The notes: generated from the sequence alone by a model not told the origin. DNA of 64,000 nt from DATFNV01 sp963827935 (GCA_963827935.1 CAWHCN010000021.1:62001-126000), one strand, 5' to 3'. Numbered from the stretch's first letter, positions 18,403 to 27,937 are shown. A program made the numbers and translations.

Positions 18403-19905
18403 ATGCACTTGCGCCTCCTCCCGGCTCTTTCCGTGTTCGCCGCGCTCTGCGCCGCTGCCTGCACCGGTCCCGGGGCCGTGCCGGCAGAAGAAAAGTCCAC
18501 CGCCAAGGCTGTGCCGACCGCGGCGACCGGCGACTGGCCGATGTACGGCGGCACGCCGGCCCGCAACATGGTAAACACATTGGCTAAGGACATCCCCACC
18601 GAATGGGGCACCAAGGCGGGCGAAAAGAACATCAAGTGGGTGCAGGAGATCGGCAAGGACGGCGGCCGTTACCTTCCACCAGCCATTGCCGGTGGACAAA
18701 TCTACGTCGCCACGAACAACCGCAAGCCGCGCAACCCGAGTGTGAAAGGCGATAAGGCCGTCCTCATGTGCTTTCGCGAGTCGGACGGTCAGTTTCTGTG
18801 GCAATTGGTCCATGACGTGGAAACACTTGTCGCAGCCATGGCTGGGGGCGAGGGACTGCTCTCCACGCCGGTTGTCGAGGGCGAGCGTCTCTATTACGTG
18901 ACGCCGGATGCCAACGTCATCTGTGCGAGTACGAAGGGGAAGGTCCTTTGGCACTACGACATGCTCAAGGAACTCAAGGTCGTCCTGCACGCCGCCGCCT
19001 TCTGTTCGCCGCTGGTGGTGGGCGATCGGGTTTTTTGCCTCACGGGCAACGGCAAGCCCTATCCCTTTGAACCCGAGAAGCCGGTTCCCGAGCCGAAGGC
19101 ACCCAGCTTTGTCGCCTTCGACAAGAAGACCGGCAAACTCGTCTGGCAAGATAACTCGCCGGGCGACAAGATCATGGAAGGGACCTGGGCCAGCCCCGCC
19201 TATGCCGAGATCAACGGGAAGGGGCAGGTGATCTTCCCCGGCGGCGACGGCTGGCTGTATGCCTTCGAGCCTAAAGGCGACGGGAAGCTCATCTGGAAGT
19301 TCGATTGCAATCCCAAGGGATCGGTGTTTCGCACCGATACACGAGGGACGCGCAACTACCTGATGGCGCCGGCGGTCGTTGCCAACCGACTCTATACGGC
19401 TGTTGGCCAGCAGCCAGACAATAACGCCGGCGTCGGGCACTTGTGGTGCGTGGACATCACCAAGTTGGGCGACGTGTCTGAGGAGTTGGAGCCTGGCAAG
19501 GCCAATCCGAACAGTGGGCTGGTCTGGAAGTACGGCGGAAAGGCCCCCGATGGCGCGGATCGCGACTACACCTTCGGTCGGTCGATCAGTACCTGTGCCA
19601 TCCACGACGGCCTGGTCTACGCTGCTGAGACCGACGGCTTCCTGCACTGCCTCGACGCCGCCAACGGCAAGGAGTTGTGGCAGGAAGACCTGAAAAGTTC
19701 CATCTGGGCCTCGCCGCTCTGGGTGGACGGCAAGGTCTACCTGCCGACCGAGAACGGCAACATGAACATTTTCGCCCACGGCAAGGAGAAGAAATTGCTG
19801 GGCAAGATCGAGATGGACGAGGGGATCAAGGCGGCGCCGGTCGTCGCCAACGGAGTGCTGTATCTGTTGACGGACAAACGCCTGTTTGCCATCGCGAAGA
19901 GGTGA
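18403..19905 (+). CDS. PQQ-like beta-propeller protein, intact paralogue
   Basis: 500 residues with no frame break. The N-terminus MHLRLLPALSVFAALCAAAC looks like a lipoprotein signal or a signal peptide with late cysteines. The first blade DWPMYGGTPARNMVNTLAKD and the late segment FGRSISTCAIHDGLVYAAE align with the preceding gene, so this copy guides its reconstruction. Blade repeats include VLMCFRESDGQFLWQ, FVAFDKKTGKLVWQ, FLHCLDAANGKELWQ and the last strand LLTDKRLFAIAKR. No catalytic residues of quinoprotein dehydrogenases were recognised, so a structural or ligand-binding role is more likely. Confidence 0.85.
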   Translation: MHLRLLPALSVFAALCAAACTGPGAVPAEEKSTAKAVPTAATGDWPMYGGTPARNMVNTLAKDIPTEWGTKAGEKNIKWVQEIGKDGGRYLPPAIAGGQIYVATNNRKPRNPSVKGDKAVLMCFRESDGQFLWQLVHDVETLVAAMAGGEGLLSTPVVEGERLYYVTPDANVICASTKGKVLWHYDMLKELKVVLHAAAFCSPLVVGDRVFCLTGNGKPYPFEPEKPVPEPKAPSFVAFDKKTGKLVWQDNSPGDKIMEGTWASPAYAEINGKGQVIFPGGDGWLYAFEPKGDGKLIWKFDCNPKGSVFRTDTRGTRNYLMAPAVVANRLYTAVGQQPDNNAGVGHLWCVDITKLGDVSEELEPGKANPNSGLVWKYGGKAPDGADRDYTFGRSISTCAIHDGLVYAAETDGFLHCLDAANGKELWQEDLKSSIWASPLWVDGKVYLPTENGNMNIFAHGKEKKLLGKIEMDEGIKAAPVVANGVLYLLTDKRLFAIAKR

Positions 19906-19938
19906 CAAACCCGCCGGCTGGTTCGCGGAAAACGTGAA

Positions 19939-20739
19939 ATGGTTGTTCGAGCGAAGGATCTGTGGAGCTTGACGCGACGACAATGGGTCGATGCGGAAGA
20001 GTTGCGCGCGGCCCTGGAGGATCAGGTGATCCGGCGCGATCTCGATTACCGCACCCGGCTATTGATCCGTGATGGCGTCAAGGCGCTGCAGCATCATTGG
20101 GGCGACGAACGCGTCGAGAGCTGGCTGAAGATGAGTCCCCTCGGCGAGCAGATCGCGACGATTTGCCGCGGGCCGTGGGAATGCGACCGCGGGTTCTCTT
20201 CACTCATGGAGCGTGTCGTGGATGTGATCACACCGGAAACGATACAAGAGTACTTCCGCGAGTTGAGTCGCCACGTCCACAGGCCCCTGCGAGTGGCCGT
20301 CGGTGGCTCGGCGGCGCTCATCGTGCCCGGCTATTTGTTGCGGCCGACTGAGGACATTGACATCGTTGATGAGGTTCCCAAGGAGCTGCGCGAACAGCAC
20401 GCGCTTCTCGCCGATTTGAGGAAGCGTTTTGGACTTGAATTGGCTCACTTCCAGCAGCACTACCTCCCCATGCGCTGGCAGGACCGCCTGCATTACCTCG
20501 ACGACTTCGGCGAATTAACCGTCTACCTCGTCGATGCCTGCGACGTGTTTCTGAGCAAATTGTTCAGCATCCGCACCAAGGACCTCGACGATTTGCGTGC
20601 TCTGAAGCCGCACCTCGACAAGGAAACCATCGCCCGCCGCCTCCTCGACACCTGCGGCTCGATGCTCGTCGCCGAATCGCTGCGCGAGCGGGCCGAGAAG
20701 AACTGGTACATCCTGTACGGAGAACCTTTGCCGACATGA
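19939..20739 (+). CDS. Nucleotidyltransferase-fold protein (DUF6036/AbiEii-like)
   Basis: 266 residues. The central motif VGGSAALIVPGYLLRPTEDI followed by D-I-V-D is the G-G-S-A-x(n)-T-x-D-I-D pattern of minimal nucleotidyltransferase-like proteins of the DUF6036/AbiEii group. YLVDACDVFLSKLFSIRTKD is the usual later motif. Family members are often toxins or of unknown role. An unusual N-terminal 120 residues precede the fold. Its stop overlaps the start of the LuxE-like ligase by four bases (ATGA at 20736-20739), so the two are probably co-translated and this may not be a free-standing toxin. Confidence 0.7.
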   Translation: MVVRAKDLWSLTRRQWVDAEELRAALEDQVIRRDLDYRTRLLIRDGVKALQHHWGDERVESWLKMSPLGEQIATICRGPWECDRGFSSLMERVVDVITPETIQEYFRELSRHVHRPLRVAVGGSAALIVPGYLLRPTEDIDIVDEVPKELREQHALLADLRKRFGLELAHFQQHYLPMRWQDRLHYLDDFGELTVYLVDACDVFLSKLFSIRTKDLDDLRALKPHLDKETIARRLLDTCGSMLVAESLRERAEKNWYILYGEPLPT

Positions 20740-21833
20740 GCACGACACCCACCGACAAGGTCCGCCAGGCCCGCGAGCAACTCGACGCCCAGGTGCGCGA
20801 GGTCGTCCGCTGGCACTTCAGCCCAGAGACCGGCACGCCCTTCTGGCTCGAAAAGGCGGCGTCCTTCAAGTTCAACCCGCTCAAGGACGTCAAGGGCTAC
20901 GACGACCTGAAGCTGTTCGGCCATTTCGAGGACGAATGGCTGCGCGGCGGGCCGGTTCGCCGCTGGGTCCCCAAGGCGCTCCAAAGCAAGCCCATCTACG
21001 TCTTCGAGACCGGCGGCACCACCGGCATCCCCAAAAGTCGCATGGTCGTCGAGGATCACTGGACCGATTACGAAATGTTCAGCAACACGCTGCCGGAAAA
21101 GTATTTTCCCAAGGGGAGCAACTGGCTGATGCTCGGCCCGTCGGGCCCACGCCGCCTCCGCCTGGCGGTGGAGCACCTGTGCCAGTACCGCGGCGGCATC
21201 TGCTTCTGCGTCGATCTCGATCCTCGCTGGGTCGTCAAACTCATCAAGAAAGGGTGGATGGAGCACCTGAAAGCCTACCAGGAGCATGTGATCGACCAGG
21301 CCATGACGGTGCTGTCGGCCAATCACGAAGTGAAGTGCATGTTCACGACCCCCAAACTCCTCGACTCGCTGTGCGGCCGGCTCGAGAAGGAGGGGACCAC
21401 GCTGGCGAAGCAGGGGATCACCGGCATCTTCTGCGGCGGGACCGAGATGACCTCGCAATGGATCCGCTTCGCCATCGAGGAGTTCCTGGGGCCCAACGTC
21501 TACATCGCCCCGACCTACGGGAACACGCTGATGGGCCTGGCGGCCTCGGAGTTGCCGACGGCTGCCGACGGTTACAAGATCGCCTACTACGCCCCGCAGC
21601 CACGGGCCGTCGTCGAGGTCGTGGACTTCGACAACTACGACAGGCTTGTCGAGTACGGCCAGGAAGGACGGGTGATGTTGACGACCTTGACGAAGGAGTT
21701 CTTTGTGCCGCGCTTCATGGAGCGCGACGAGGGACTGCGCGAGAGGCCGTCGTCGAAGTATCCGTGGGACGGCGTCAGCGGCGTCAAGCCGTTCCGGGCC
21801 TTTGCGGCGACGACGACGGTGGGGGTGTATTGA
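20736..21833 (+). CDS. LuxE-like / arylcarboxylate-reductase-type AMP ligase
   Basis: 365 residues, about the length of LuxE acyl-protein synthetases and shorter than PaaK. The ATP-phosphate loop appears as YVFETGGTTGIPKSRMV (residues about 88-105). The adenine-contact region is IFCGGTEMTSQWIR and APTYGNTLMGLA. Family members activate a carboxylate as acyl-AMP. An aldehyde dehydrogenase and an iron alcohol dehydrogenase follow in the same direction, so the product may be handed on for reduction to aldehyde and alcohol. It starts inside the stop of the nucleotidyltransferase gene and is followed after 12 bases by a DUF4058 gene. Confidence 0.78.
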   Translation: MSTTPTDKVRQAREQLDAQVREVVRWHFSPETGTPFWLEKAASFKFNPLKDVKGYDDLKLFGHFEDEWLRGGPVRRWVPKALQSKPIYVFETGGTTGIPKSRMVVEDHWTDYEMFSNTLPEKYFPKGSNWLMLGPSGPRRLRLAVEHLCQYRGGICFCVDLDPRWVVKLIKKGWMEHLKAYQEHVIDQAMTVLSANHEVKCMFTTPKLLDSLCGRLEKEGTTLAKQGITGIFCGGTEMTSQWIRFAIEEFLGPNVYIAPTYGNTLMGLAASELPTAADGYKIAYYAPQPRAVVEVVDFDNYDRLVEYGQEGRVMLTTLTKEFFVPRFMERDEGLRERPSSKYPWDGVSGVKPFRAFAATTTVGVY

Positions 21834-21845
21834 GGGAGGTGCGCC

Positions 21846-22634
21846 ATGCCTTCGCCGTTTCCGGGAATGGACCCATACATTGAGCCATCCGGCTACTGGG
21901 GTGACTTTCAAGGCAGCATACTCAGTGCTATCCGGGCGGAACTCAATGCGCGTTTGCCGAATGGCTACGCTGCTTCGATCGAATTGTATGTGTGGACGCA
22001 CGAACCGGAAGGAACGAAGCAAAAGCGCCCCGTCGAGCCTGACGTCTATGTCCGCGAAAGCGAACGGCAACGAGGGGCAACGGCTGCTGTTATTGGTGTA
22101 CCTGCTTCGCACACGGGGCTTCTCCCACGAGTTGAGCGCAAGCGACGCAAGTACATCAAGGTGGTCGATGTTCGGACAAAACGGGTGGTTACGGTCGTCG
22201 AACTGCTGAGTCCGGCTAACAAGAGGCCCGGGGATGACCGGGAATTGTATCTGACGAAGCGGAGCGAATACCTGGCTAATCGGGTTAGCTTGGTGGAAAT
22301 TGACCTGCTTCGCGCTGGGAAACGACCGCCGCTCGGGGACGAACCGCCGGAGCTAGCCGCGTATTACGTTATGGTGTGCCGGAGTTGGCAGTACCCCCGC
22401 GTGGACTTCTGGAGCTTTGGACTCCGCGACACCGTGCCGCCTATCCCCGTCCCTGTGACAAGTGAGGCCTCGGAGACCATGCTTCCTCTCCGGGCTTGCA
22501 TCGACCGTGCGTATGACGAGGGGAGGTACGACACGGAACTCCCCTACCACGAGCCGGTTAACCTGCGGCTCGGCCCCAAGGACACCACCTGGGCACGTCA
22601 GATACTTGCCCGCCGCGAAAAGAAGAATCGCTGA
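21846..22634 (+). CDS. DUF4058 family protein
   Basis: 262 residues beginning MPSPFPGMDPYIEPSGYWGD, the hallmark of DUF4058. The restriction-enzyme-like core is suggested by VVELLSPANKRPGDDRELYLTKR and LVEIDLLRAGKR. The function of the family is unknown; it is abundant in planctomycetes and cyanobacteria. Base composition looks lower in GC than the genes around it, so it may have entered between the ligase and the dehydrogenase. It keeps operon spacing on both sides (12 and 21 bases) and has a GGGAGG ribosome site. A second divergent member is at 58233-58970. Confidence 0.88.
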   Translation: MPSPFPGMDPYIEPSGYWGDFQGSILSAIRAELNARLPNGYAASIELYVWTHEPEGTKQKRPVEPDVYVRESERQRGATAAVIGVPASHTGLLPRVERKRRKYIKVVDVRTKRVVTVVELLSPANKRPGDDRELYLTKRSEYLANRVSLVEIDLLRAGKRPPLGDEPPELAAYYVMVCRSWQYPRVDFWSFGLRDTVPPIPVPVTSEASETMLPLRACIDRAYDEGRYDTELPYHEPVNLRLGPKDTTWARQILARREKKNR

Positions 22635-22655
22635 ATTCCTCCAAGGAACCTTCCC

Positions 22656-24086
22656 ATGATTCACATCCCGGTCCTCCGTTGGGGCGAGCCGTACAAGAGC
22701 CTCGACATCGACAAGGTCGTCCATTTCGCCACCGGCGAGCCGCTGGCCGAGGTCAGCCGGGCCAACGCCGGCCTGGTCGAGCGCGATATGCGCCATGCCA
22801 AACGGGCCCGCGAGGTGCTGCGGCAAATCCCGATCAAGGACCTGCTCCAGATGGCCAAGAAGGCCGGCGAGTTGTTCGCCAAGGCCGAATTGCCCCTGGG
22901 CGACGGCACGCAAACGCCGGAGCAGTTCGTGCGCATGCAGTCGGCCACCACCGGCTTGCCCGAGCACATGTGCCGCTTCAATATGGAGAAGAACAACTTC
23001 GTGCTGGGCAACATGGACAAGATCCTCGACGCGCTGACCCGCGGCCTGGACCTGAACGTCCTGTCGAAGGGCTACGGCATCGAGAGCCGCGGCGTGCCCA
23101 TCAGCTACCAGGCACAGTCGCCGGTGCTGGGCTTGGTGCTCCCTAGCAACTCGCCCGGGGTTCATACTCTCTGGCTGCCGATCATCCCCATGCAGGTGGG
23201 GCTGGTGCTCAAGCCCGGTCCACAGGAGCCGTGGACGCCGTACCGCATGGCGTCGGCGTTCGTTCAAGCAGGAGTGCCCAAGCATGCGATCGCCATCTAC
23301 CCCGGCCTGGGAGACGTGGGGGCCGCGGTGCTGCAGCACTGCCCGCGCAACCTGATCTTCGGCGGCACCGCTACCGTCGAGCAGTACAAGGGGAACCCGC
23401 GTGTGCAGGCCCACGGCCCCGGCTTCAGCAAGCTTCTGCTTGGAGAAGATGAAGTCGACAACTGGCAAAAGTATCTGGACATCATGGCCGACAGTGTGTT
23501 CGTCAACAGCGGCCGCGGCTGCATCAACTGCTCCGGTATCTGGGTGCCGCGCCATGCCCGCGCCATCGCCGAGGCGCTGGCTGCCCGCATCGGGCCGGTG
23601 ACGCCGCTGCCGCCGGACAATCCGAAGTCGGCCCTGGCCGCCTTCACTGTCCCCGGCCAGGCCGAGGGCGTTTCCAAGGATATCGAAAACGACCTCAAGC
23701 AGGCCGGCGTTCACGACATGACGGCGAAGTACGGCGAGCGACTGGTCAAGCAGGAGCGCTGCTCGTACCTCCGGCCGACGGTCGTCCTGTGCGACTCCCC
23801 AGAGGCGAACATCGCGAAGAAGGAGTACATGTTCCCCTTCTGCACCGTGGTGCAGTGTCCGCAGGAGGAGATGCTCGACAAGATCGGGCCGACGCTGGTC
23901 TGCTCGGCGATCACGAAGGACAAGAAGTTCCAACGGGCCCTGATCGATGCCACGCACATCGATCGGCTGAACATTGGCCCGATTCCGACGATCAAGCTGA
24001 ACTGGCTGCAGCCGCACGAGGGGAGCATCGTCGATTTCCTGTTCCGTGCGCGGGCCTTCCAGCACGAAGGGCCGATCGAGGCGTGA
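22656..24086 (+). CDS. Aldehyde dehydrogenase superfamily protein (acyl reductase-like)
   Basis: 476 residues. The Rossmann region carries PVLGLVLPSNSPGVHTLWLP and LVLKPGPQEPWTPYRM. The catalytic cysteine lies in FVNSGRGCINCSGIW, with the second cysteine three residues on. Placement after an acyl-adenylating ligase and before an iron alcohol dehydrogenase suggests it reduces an activated acyl group to an aldehyde, as LuxC does, but oxidation of an aldehyde cannot be excluded from sequence. The long N-terminal helical region (residues 1-130) is unusual for simple aldehyde dehydrogenases. The gene is intact. Confidence 0.83.
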   Translation: MIHIPVLRWGEPYKSLDIDKVVHFATGEPLAEVSRANAGLVERDMRHAKRAREVLRQIPIKDLLQMAKKAGELFAKAELPLGDGTQTPEQFVRMQSATTGLPEHMCRFNMEKNNFVLGNMDKILDALTRGLDLNVLSKGYGIESRGVPISYQAQSPVLGLVLPSNSPGVHTLWLPIIPMQVGLVLKPGPQEPWTPYRMASAFVQAGVPKHAIAIYPGLGDVGAAVLQHCPRNLIFGGTATVEQYKGNPRVQAHGPGFSKLLLGEDEVDNWQKYLDIMADSVFVNSGRGCINCSGIWVPRHARAIAEALAARIGPVTPLPPDNPKSALAAFTVPGQAEGVSKDIENDLKQAGVHDMTAKYGERLVKQERCSYLRPTVVLCDSPEANIAKKEYMFPFCTVVQCPQEEMLDKIGPTLVCSAITKDKKFQRALIDATHIDRLNIGPIPTIKLNWLQPHEGSIVDFLFRARAFQHEGPIEA

Positions 24087-24093
24087 CGGATCG

Positions 24094-24131
24094 CCGCTTG
24101 CGGCTTCGCAGCCCTGTGAAGCCGCAAGCGG
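24094..24131. repeat. GCTTGCGGCTTCGCA-type hairpin, copy 2
   Basis: 17-nt arms 24094-24110 and 24115-24131 match at 16 positions. It starts eight bases after the aldehyde dehydrogenase stop and is related to 12584-12623. It could end or stabilise the transcript. Confidence 0.75.
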
Positions 24132-24148
24132 AAGAGGGAGGCGCACCC

Positions 24149-25351
24149 ATGAAGGCGACGATACCGGCCCCCGCGCTCGACGGCCCCTCGGCCGCCGGCG
24201 CGCAGCCGCCGGCCTTCGACTTCCAGCCGCTCACCCGCGTCATCTGCGGTGCCGGGACCGCCGCGCGCCTGGGAGAGCTGGTGCGCGAGTATGGCGGCCA
24301 GCGCGTCCTGCTCGTCACCGACCCCGGCCTGGAGGAAGCCGGCCACCCGCAGCGCTCCCTGGCTGCGCTGCGCGACGCAGGCCTCACGGGCTTCGTCTTC
24401 GATGCGGTCGAGGTCAATCCCACCGATCGCCATGTCGAGGCCGGCCTGAAGGTGGCACGCCAACACCACATCGACTTCCTGGTGGCGGTCGGCGGCGGGT
24501 CGTCGATGGATTGCGCCAAGGGAATCAACTTCCTCCTGACCAACGGCGGCCGCATGGCCGACTACAAGGGCTTCGGCAAGGCCAGCCGGCCGATGATCCC
24601 CTCCATCGCCGTGCCCACCACCGCCGGCACCGGCAGCGAGGGACAGTCGTACGCCCTGATCGCCGATGAACGCTCGCACATGAAAATGGCGTGCGGGGAC
24701 CGCAAGGCCGCCTTTCGGGCGGCCATCCTCGATCCGGAAGTGACCGTCTCGCAGCCCACCAAGGTGACCGCCGTCACCGGCATCGACGCCCTGTCTCACG
24801 CCCTCGAAGCCTATGTGACGACGCGCCGCAATCCCCTGGCGCAGATGTTTGCACGCGAAGCCTGGAGGCTGATGGAGCCGAACCTGCCGATCGTGCTGCG
24901 CGATCCGGGCCACCTGGAAGCACGCTGTGCGATGCAAGTGGGGGCCCATTTCGCCGGCGTTGCCATCGAGAACTCCATGCTCGGCGCTGCTCACGCCCTG
25001 GCGAACCCGCTGACGGCCCACTACGGCATCACGCACGGCGTCGCCATCGGCCTGGTGCTGCCGCACGTGGTCCGCTTTAACGCGGCGGTGGCCGGCCCGC
25101 TCTACGCTGAGCTGGCGCACGAGGCGGGGCTGGTCAACGGCGACACGGCCGTCGCCGCGGAGAGCATCGCCCGCCAGATTACCGGCTTGATGGCCACGGC
25201 CGGCTTGCCGACAGGGCTGGAGCAATGCGGTGTCAGCCGCGGCATCCTGCCGGTGCTCGCCGAAGAGGCCGCGCAGCAATGGACCGGCCGCTTCAACCCG
25301 CGGCCCGTGAGCGAGAGAGAACTGCTGGCGCTGTACGAGGCGGCGCTATAA
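24149..25351 (+). CDS. Iron-containing alcohol dehydrogenase
   Basis: A group III dehydrogenase of 400 residues interconverting an aldehyde and an alcohol with NAD(P)H. The nucleotide-binding GGGSSMDCAKG (about residue 115) and the P-T-T-A-G-T-G-S-E motif (about residue 155) are present. The metal-site helix IDALSHALEAYV and the later histidines in GAAHALANPLTAHYGITHGVA supply the metal ligands. ATG 24149 is chosen from GAGGGAG upstream and the beginning of homology. It lies just after a hairpin and may be expressed with the upstream aldehyde dehydrogenase as the second reducing step. Confidence 0.92.
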   Translation: MKATIPAPALDGPSAAGAQPPAFDFQPLTRVICGAGTAARLGELVREYGGQRVLLVTDPGLEEAGHPQRSLAALRDAGLTGFVFDAVEVNPTDRHVEAGLKVARQHHIDFLVAVGGGSSMDCAKGINFLLTNGGRMADYKGFGKASRPMIPSIAVPTTAGTGSEGQSYALIADERSHMKMACGDRKAAFRAAILDPEVTVSQPTKVTAVTGIDALSHALEAYVTTRRNPLAQMFAREAWRLMEPNLPIVLRDPGHLEARCAMQVGAHFAGVAIENSMLGAAHALANPLTAHYGITHGVAIGLVLPHVVRFNAAVAGPLYAELAHEAGLVNGDTAVAAESIARQITGLMATAGLPTGLEQCGVSRGILPVLAEEAAQQWTGRFNPRPVSERELLALYEAAL

Positions 25352-25360
25352 CGGTGGTTA

Positions 25361-25413
25361 GCCGCGACCCGGAGGGGAGCGCTGATGACCGACGCTTCCC
25401 TCCGGGTCGCGGC
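25361..25413. repeat. GCGACCCGGAGGG-type palindrome
   Basis: 20-nt arms 25361-25380 and 25394-25413 match at 19 positions. It fills the gap between the alcohol dehydrogenase and the next PQQ-like gene. Confidence 0.8.
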
Positions 25414-25432
25414 CAAACGGGAGGATCGTGTA

Positions 25433-26545
25433 ATGACCCGATTCGTCCGGCGCCTGTTCGTCGTACCGGCCCTCTTGTTGGGGGTCGCCCTATCCCTTTC
25501 CGCCGCTGACTGGCCGCTCTTCCGCGGCAACGCGCTGCAGACCGGTACCACCACGGACAAGCTGCCCGATAAACTCCAAATCCTCTGGCAATTCGAGACC
25601 AAGGATTCCATCGAGGGGACCGCAGCCATCAGCGATGGGACGGTCTTCATCGGCTCGATGGACGGCAATCTCTACGCTCTCAACCTGGCCGACGGCAAGG
25701 AAAAGTGGAAGTACAAAGCCGGGCCCATCAAGGCCCCCGCCAGCGTTCGCGGCAATGCCGTCTATGTCGGCGATGCCGATGGCATCTTCCACCGTGTCGA
25801 TGCCGCCAAGGGGGTGAAGGCCTGGACTTATAAGACGGACGGCGAGATCACCTCCGGCGCCAACTTCGCCGGCGATAGCGTACTTTTCGGTTCGGGGGAC
25901 GAGAACCTGTATCGGCTCGCCGTGGCTGACGGCAAGGAGCTGTGGAAGTTCAAGGTGGCCGGCGGGCCGGTGATGGGGACGCCTGCTGTCGCCGGCAACC
26001 GCACCTTCGCCGCCGGCTGCGACAGTACGTTGCATATCATTGATCTTGACTCCGGTAAGGATCAAAAGGGCGTGGAACTGAGCGGCCAGGTCGGGGCGGC
26101 CGCCGCCGTGGGCGGTGATCGCATTTACGTCGGCACCATGACCAACCAGGTCCAGGCCGTCGACTGGAAGAAGGGCGAGGTCGCCTGGACCTTTGAGGCC
26201 GAAAAACGGGCCCAGCCCTTCTATGCCTCGCCGGCCCTCACCGACAAGCTCGTGATAATCGGCAGCCGCGACGGGCGGGTCCATGCCCTGGACCGCGACA
26301 AGGGGACGGAGGTTTGGAGTTTCCTGACGGACAGGAAAGTGGACAGCTCGCCGGTCGTGGCCGACGGTCGGGTTTACTTCGGCTCTGCCGATAACTACCT
26401 GTACGTCCTGGACGCCGCCCGTGGGACCCAGGTGCAGAAGATCGATCTGGGTTCACCGATTGTGGCCTCGGCGGCGCTGGGCGGCGGTCGCCTGGTGATC
26501 GGCAACGAAAAGGGCGTGGTGTTTTGTCTTGGTGCGAAGAAGTAG
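25433..26545 (+). CDS. Secreted PQQ-like beta-propeller protein
   Basis: 370 residues, intact. ATG 25433 has GGGAGG upstream. The signal peptide (RRLFVVPALLLGVALSLSAA) precedes DWPLFRGNALQTGTTTDKLP. Seven or eight regular blades follow (VFIGSMDGNLYALNLADGKE, VYVGDADGIFHRVDAAKG, VYFGSADNYLYVLDAARG), the best-kept BamB/PQQ-like repeat series in the window. No dehydrogenase active-site residues were recognised. Its stop codon TAG forms the first bases of the following palindrome. Placed between the acid-reduction genes and the radical SAM gene, it may be part of the same unit. Confidence 0.87.
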   Translation: MTRFVRRLFVVPALLLGVALSLSAADWPLFRGNALQTGTTTDKLPDKLQILWQFETKDSIEGTAAISDGTVFIGSMDGNLYALNLADGKEKWKYKAGPIKAPASVRGNAVYVGDADGIFHRVDAAKGVKAWTYKTDGEITSGANFAGDSVLFGSGDENLYRLAVADGKELWKFKVAGGPVMGTPAVAGNRTFAAGCDSTLHIIDLDSGKDQKGVELSGQVGAAAAVGGDRIYVGTMTNQVQAVDWKKGEVAWTFEAEKRAQPFYASPALTDKLVIIGSRDGRVHALDRDKGTEVWSFLTDRKVDSSPVVADGRVYFGSADNYLYVLDAARGTQVQKIDLGSPIVASAALGGGRLVIGNEKGVVFCLGAKK

Positions 26546-26590
26546 GGCAGGCTCCGCCTGCCGCTTGCAGGGCGGGCGGAGCCTGCCCTA
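26543..26590. repeat. TAGGGCAGGCTCCGCC palindrome
   Basis: Perfect 16-nt arms 26543-26558 and 26575-26590. The first three bases are the stop codon of the PQQ-like gene. Confidence 0.8.
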
Positions 26591-26607
26591 CGAATCGGAA
26601 TATCCTC

Positions 26608-27937
26608 ATGGCAACCGCGGAATCGACGCAGGAAAAAACGGGCCTGGGTAACTACTTCGTCGCCAATTACCCCCCGTTTTCGTTCTGGAAGCCCGAGCAC
26701 CTGCCCGCTGCCCGGGCCGCGCTGGCCGCGCCACCGAAACCTGGCACGCCGCTGGGGCTCTACCTGCACATTCCGTTCTGCCGCAAGCGCTGCAAGTTCT
26801 GCTATTTCCGCGTCTACACCGACAAGAATGCGCGCGACATCGAGGTCTATCTCGACGCTCTCATCAGGGAAGTCGGGCTGTATGCCGCCCTGCCGATCGT
26901 GGGCCAGCGCCCGCTCCAGTATGTCTACTTCGGCGGCGGCACGCCGTCGTATCTCAGTGCCGACCAGCTTCGCGGACTCGATGACGCGCCTCAAGGAAAT
27001 CATGCCCTGGGACGGTGCCGCAGAGGTTACCTTCGAGTGCGAGCCGGGCACCCTCCAAGAGCACAAGCTCGAAGCCCTGCGCGAAATGGGCGTGACCCGC
27101 CTGTCGCTGGGTGTCGAAAACTTCGATTACAAGATCCTCGAGTACAACGGACGGGCGCATCACGATGAAGAGATTTTCCGGGCCTACGGTTGGGCCCGCA
27201 GCATGGGGTTCGACCAGGTCAACATCGACCTGATTGCCGGCATGGTCGGCGAGACCTGGGACAACTGGAAGCGCTGCATCGCCAAGACGATCGAGCTGGC
27301 TCCCGAAAGCGTCACCATCTATCAGATGGAGCTGCCGTACAACACGGTGTTCTCGCAGGAGCTGCGGGTGATCGGCGGGGACGAGCCGGCGTCGTTTGCC
27401 GTGGCCGACTGGCCGACCAAGCGCGCCTGGGTCAGCTACGCCTTCGACGAATTGGCCCGCGCCGGCTACGAACAGTCGAGCGCCTACACCACGGTCCGCG
27501 ACAAGCGGCGGACCAAGTTCGTCTACCGCGATAGTCTCTGGCATGGGGCCGACATGTTCGGCACCGGCGTCGCGTCGTTCGGGCATGCCAGCGGCGTACA
27601 CATCCAGAACGTCGATCAGTGGGAAACCTACATCGAGATGCTCGATCGGGGCGAGTTGCCGCTCGGCCGGGCCTTGCCGGTGAAGCCGCGCGAGCTGCTC
27701 ATCCGCGAGATGATCTTGCAGCTCAAGACGGGCTGGGTGGAGGCCGGCTACTTCCGGGCCAAGTTCGGCGTCGATATCCTGACCGACTTCGCCGACGCCT
27801 TCGGCCGCCTGGCTGCTCTGGGGGACCTGGCGATCGAGGAGGAAGGCGTGGAGTTGACACGCCAGGGACTGTTGCACGTGGACCGACTGCTGCCGGAATT
27901 CTTCGAGGAGCAGCACCGGACGACGCGGTATACGTAG
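26608..27937 (+). CDS. Radical SAM protein, HemW/HemN-like, one frameshift
   Basis: The cluster motif C-x3-C-x2-C is visible in PFCRKRCKFCYFRVY (about residues 55-70), followed by YVYFGGGTPSYLS, the S-adenosylmethionine-side GGGTP motif. After the break come TFECEPGTL, MGVTRLSLGVENF and a C-terminal HemW-type region (FGHASGVHIQN, LKTGWVEAGYF). A surplus G near 26982 shifts the frame between QLRGL and MTRLKEIMPWDG. Repaired, it has about 442 residues. HemW relatives are haem chaperones or oxygen-independent coproporphyrinogen oxidases. The next two genes encode a lipoyl-type carrier and an iron-sulfur protein, which suggests another job here. Confidence 0.82.
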
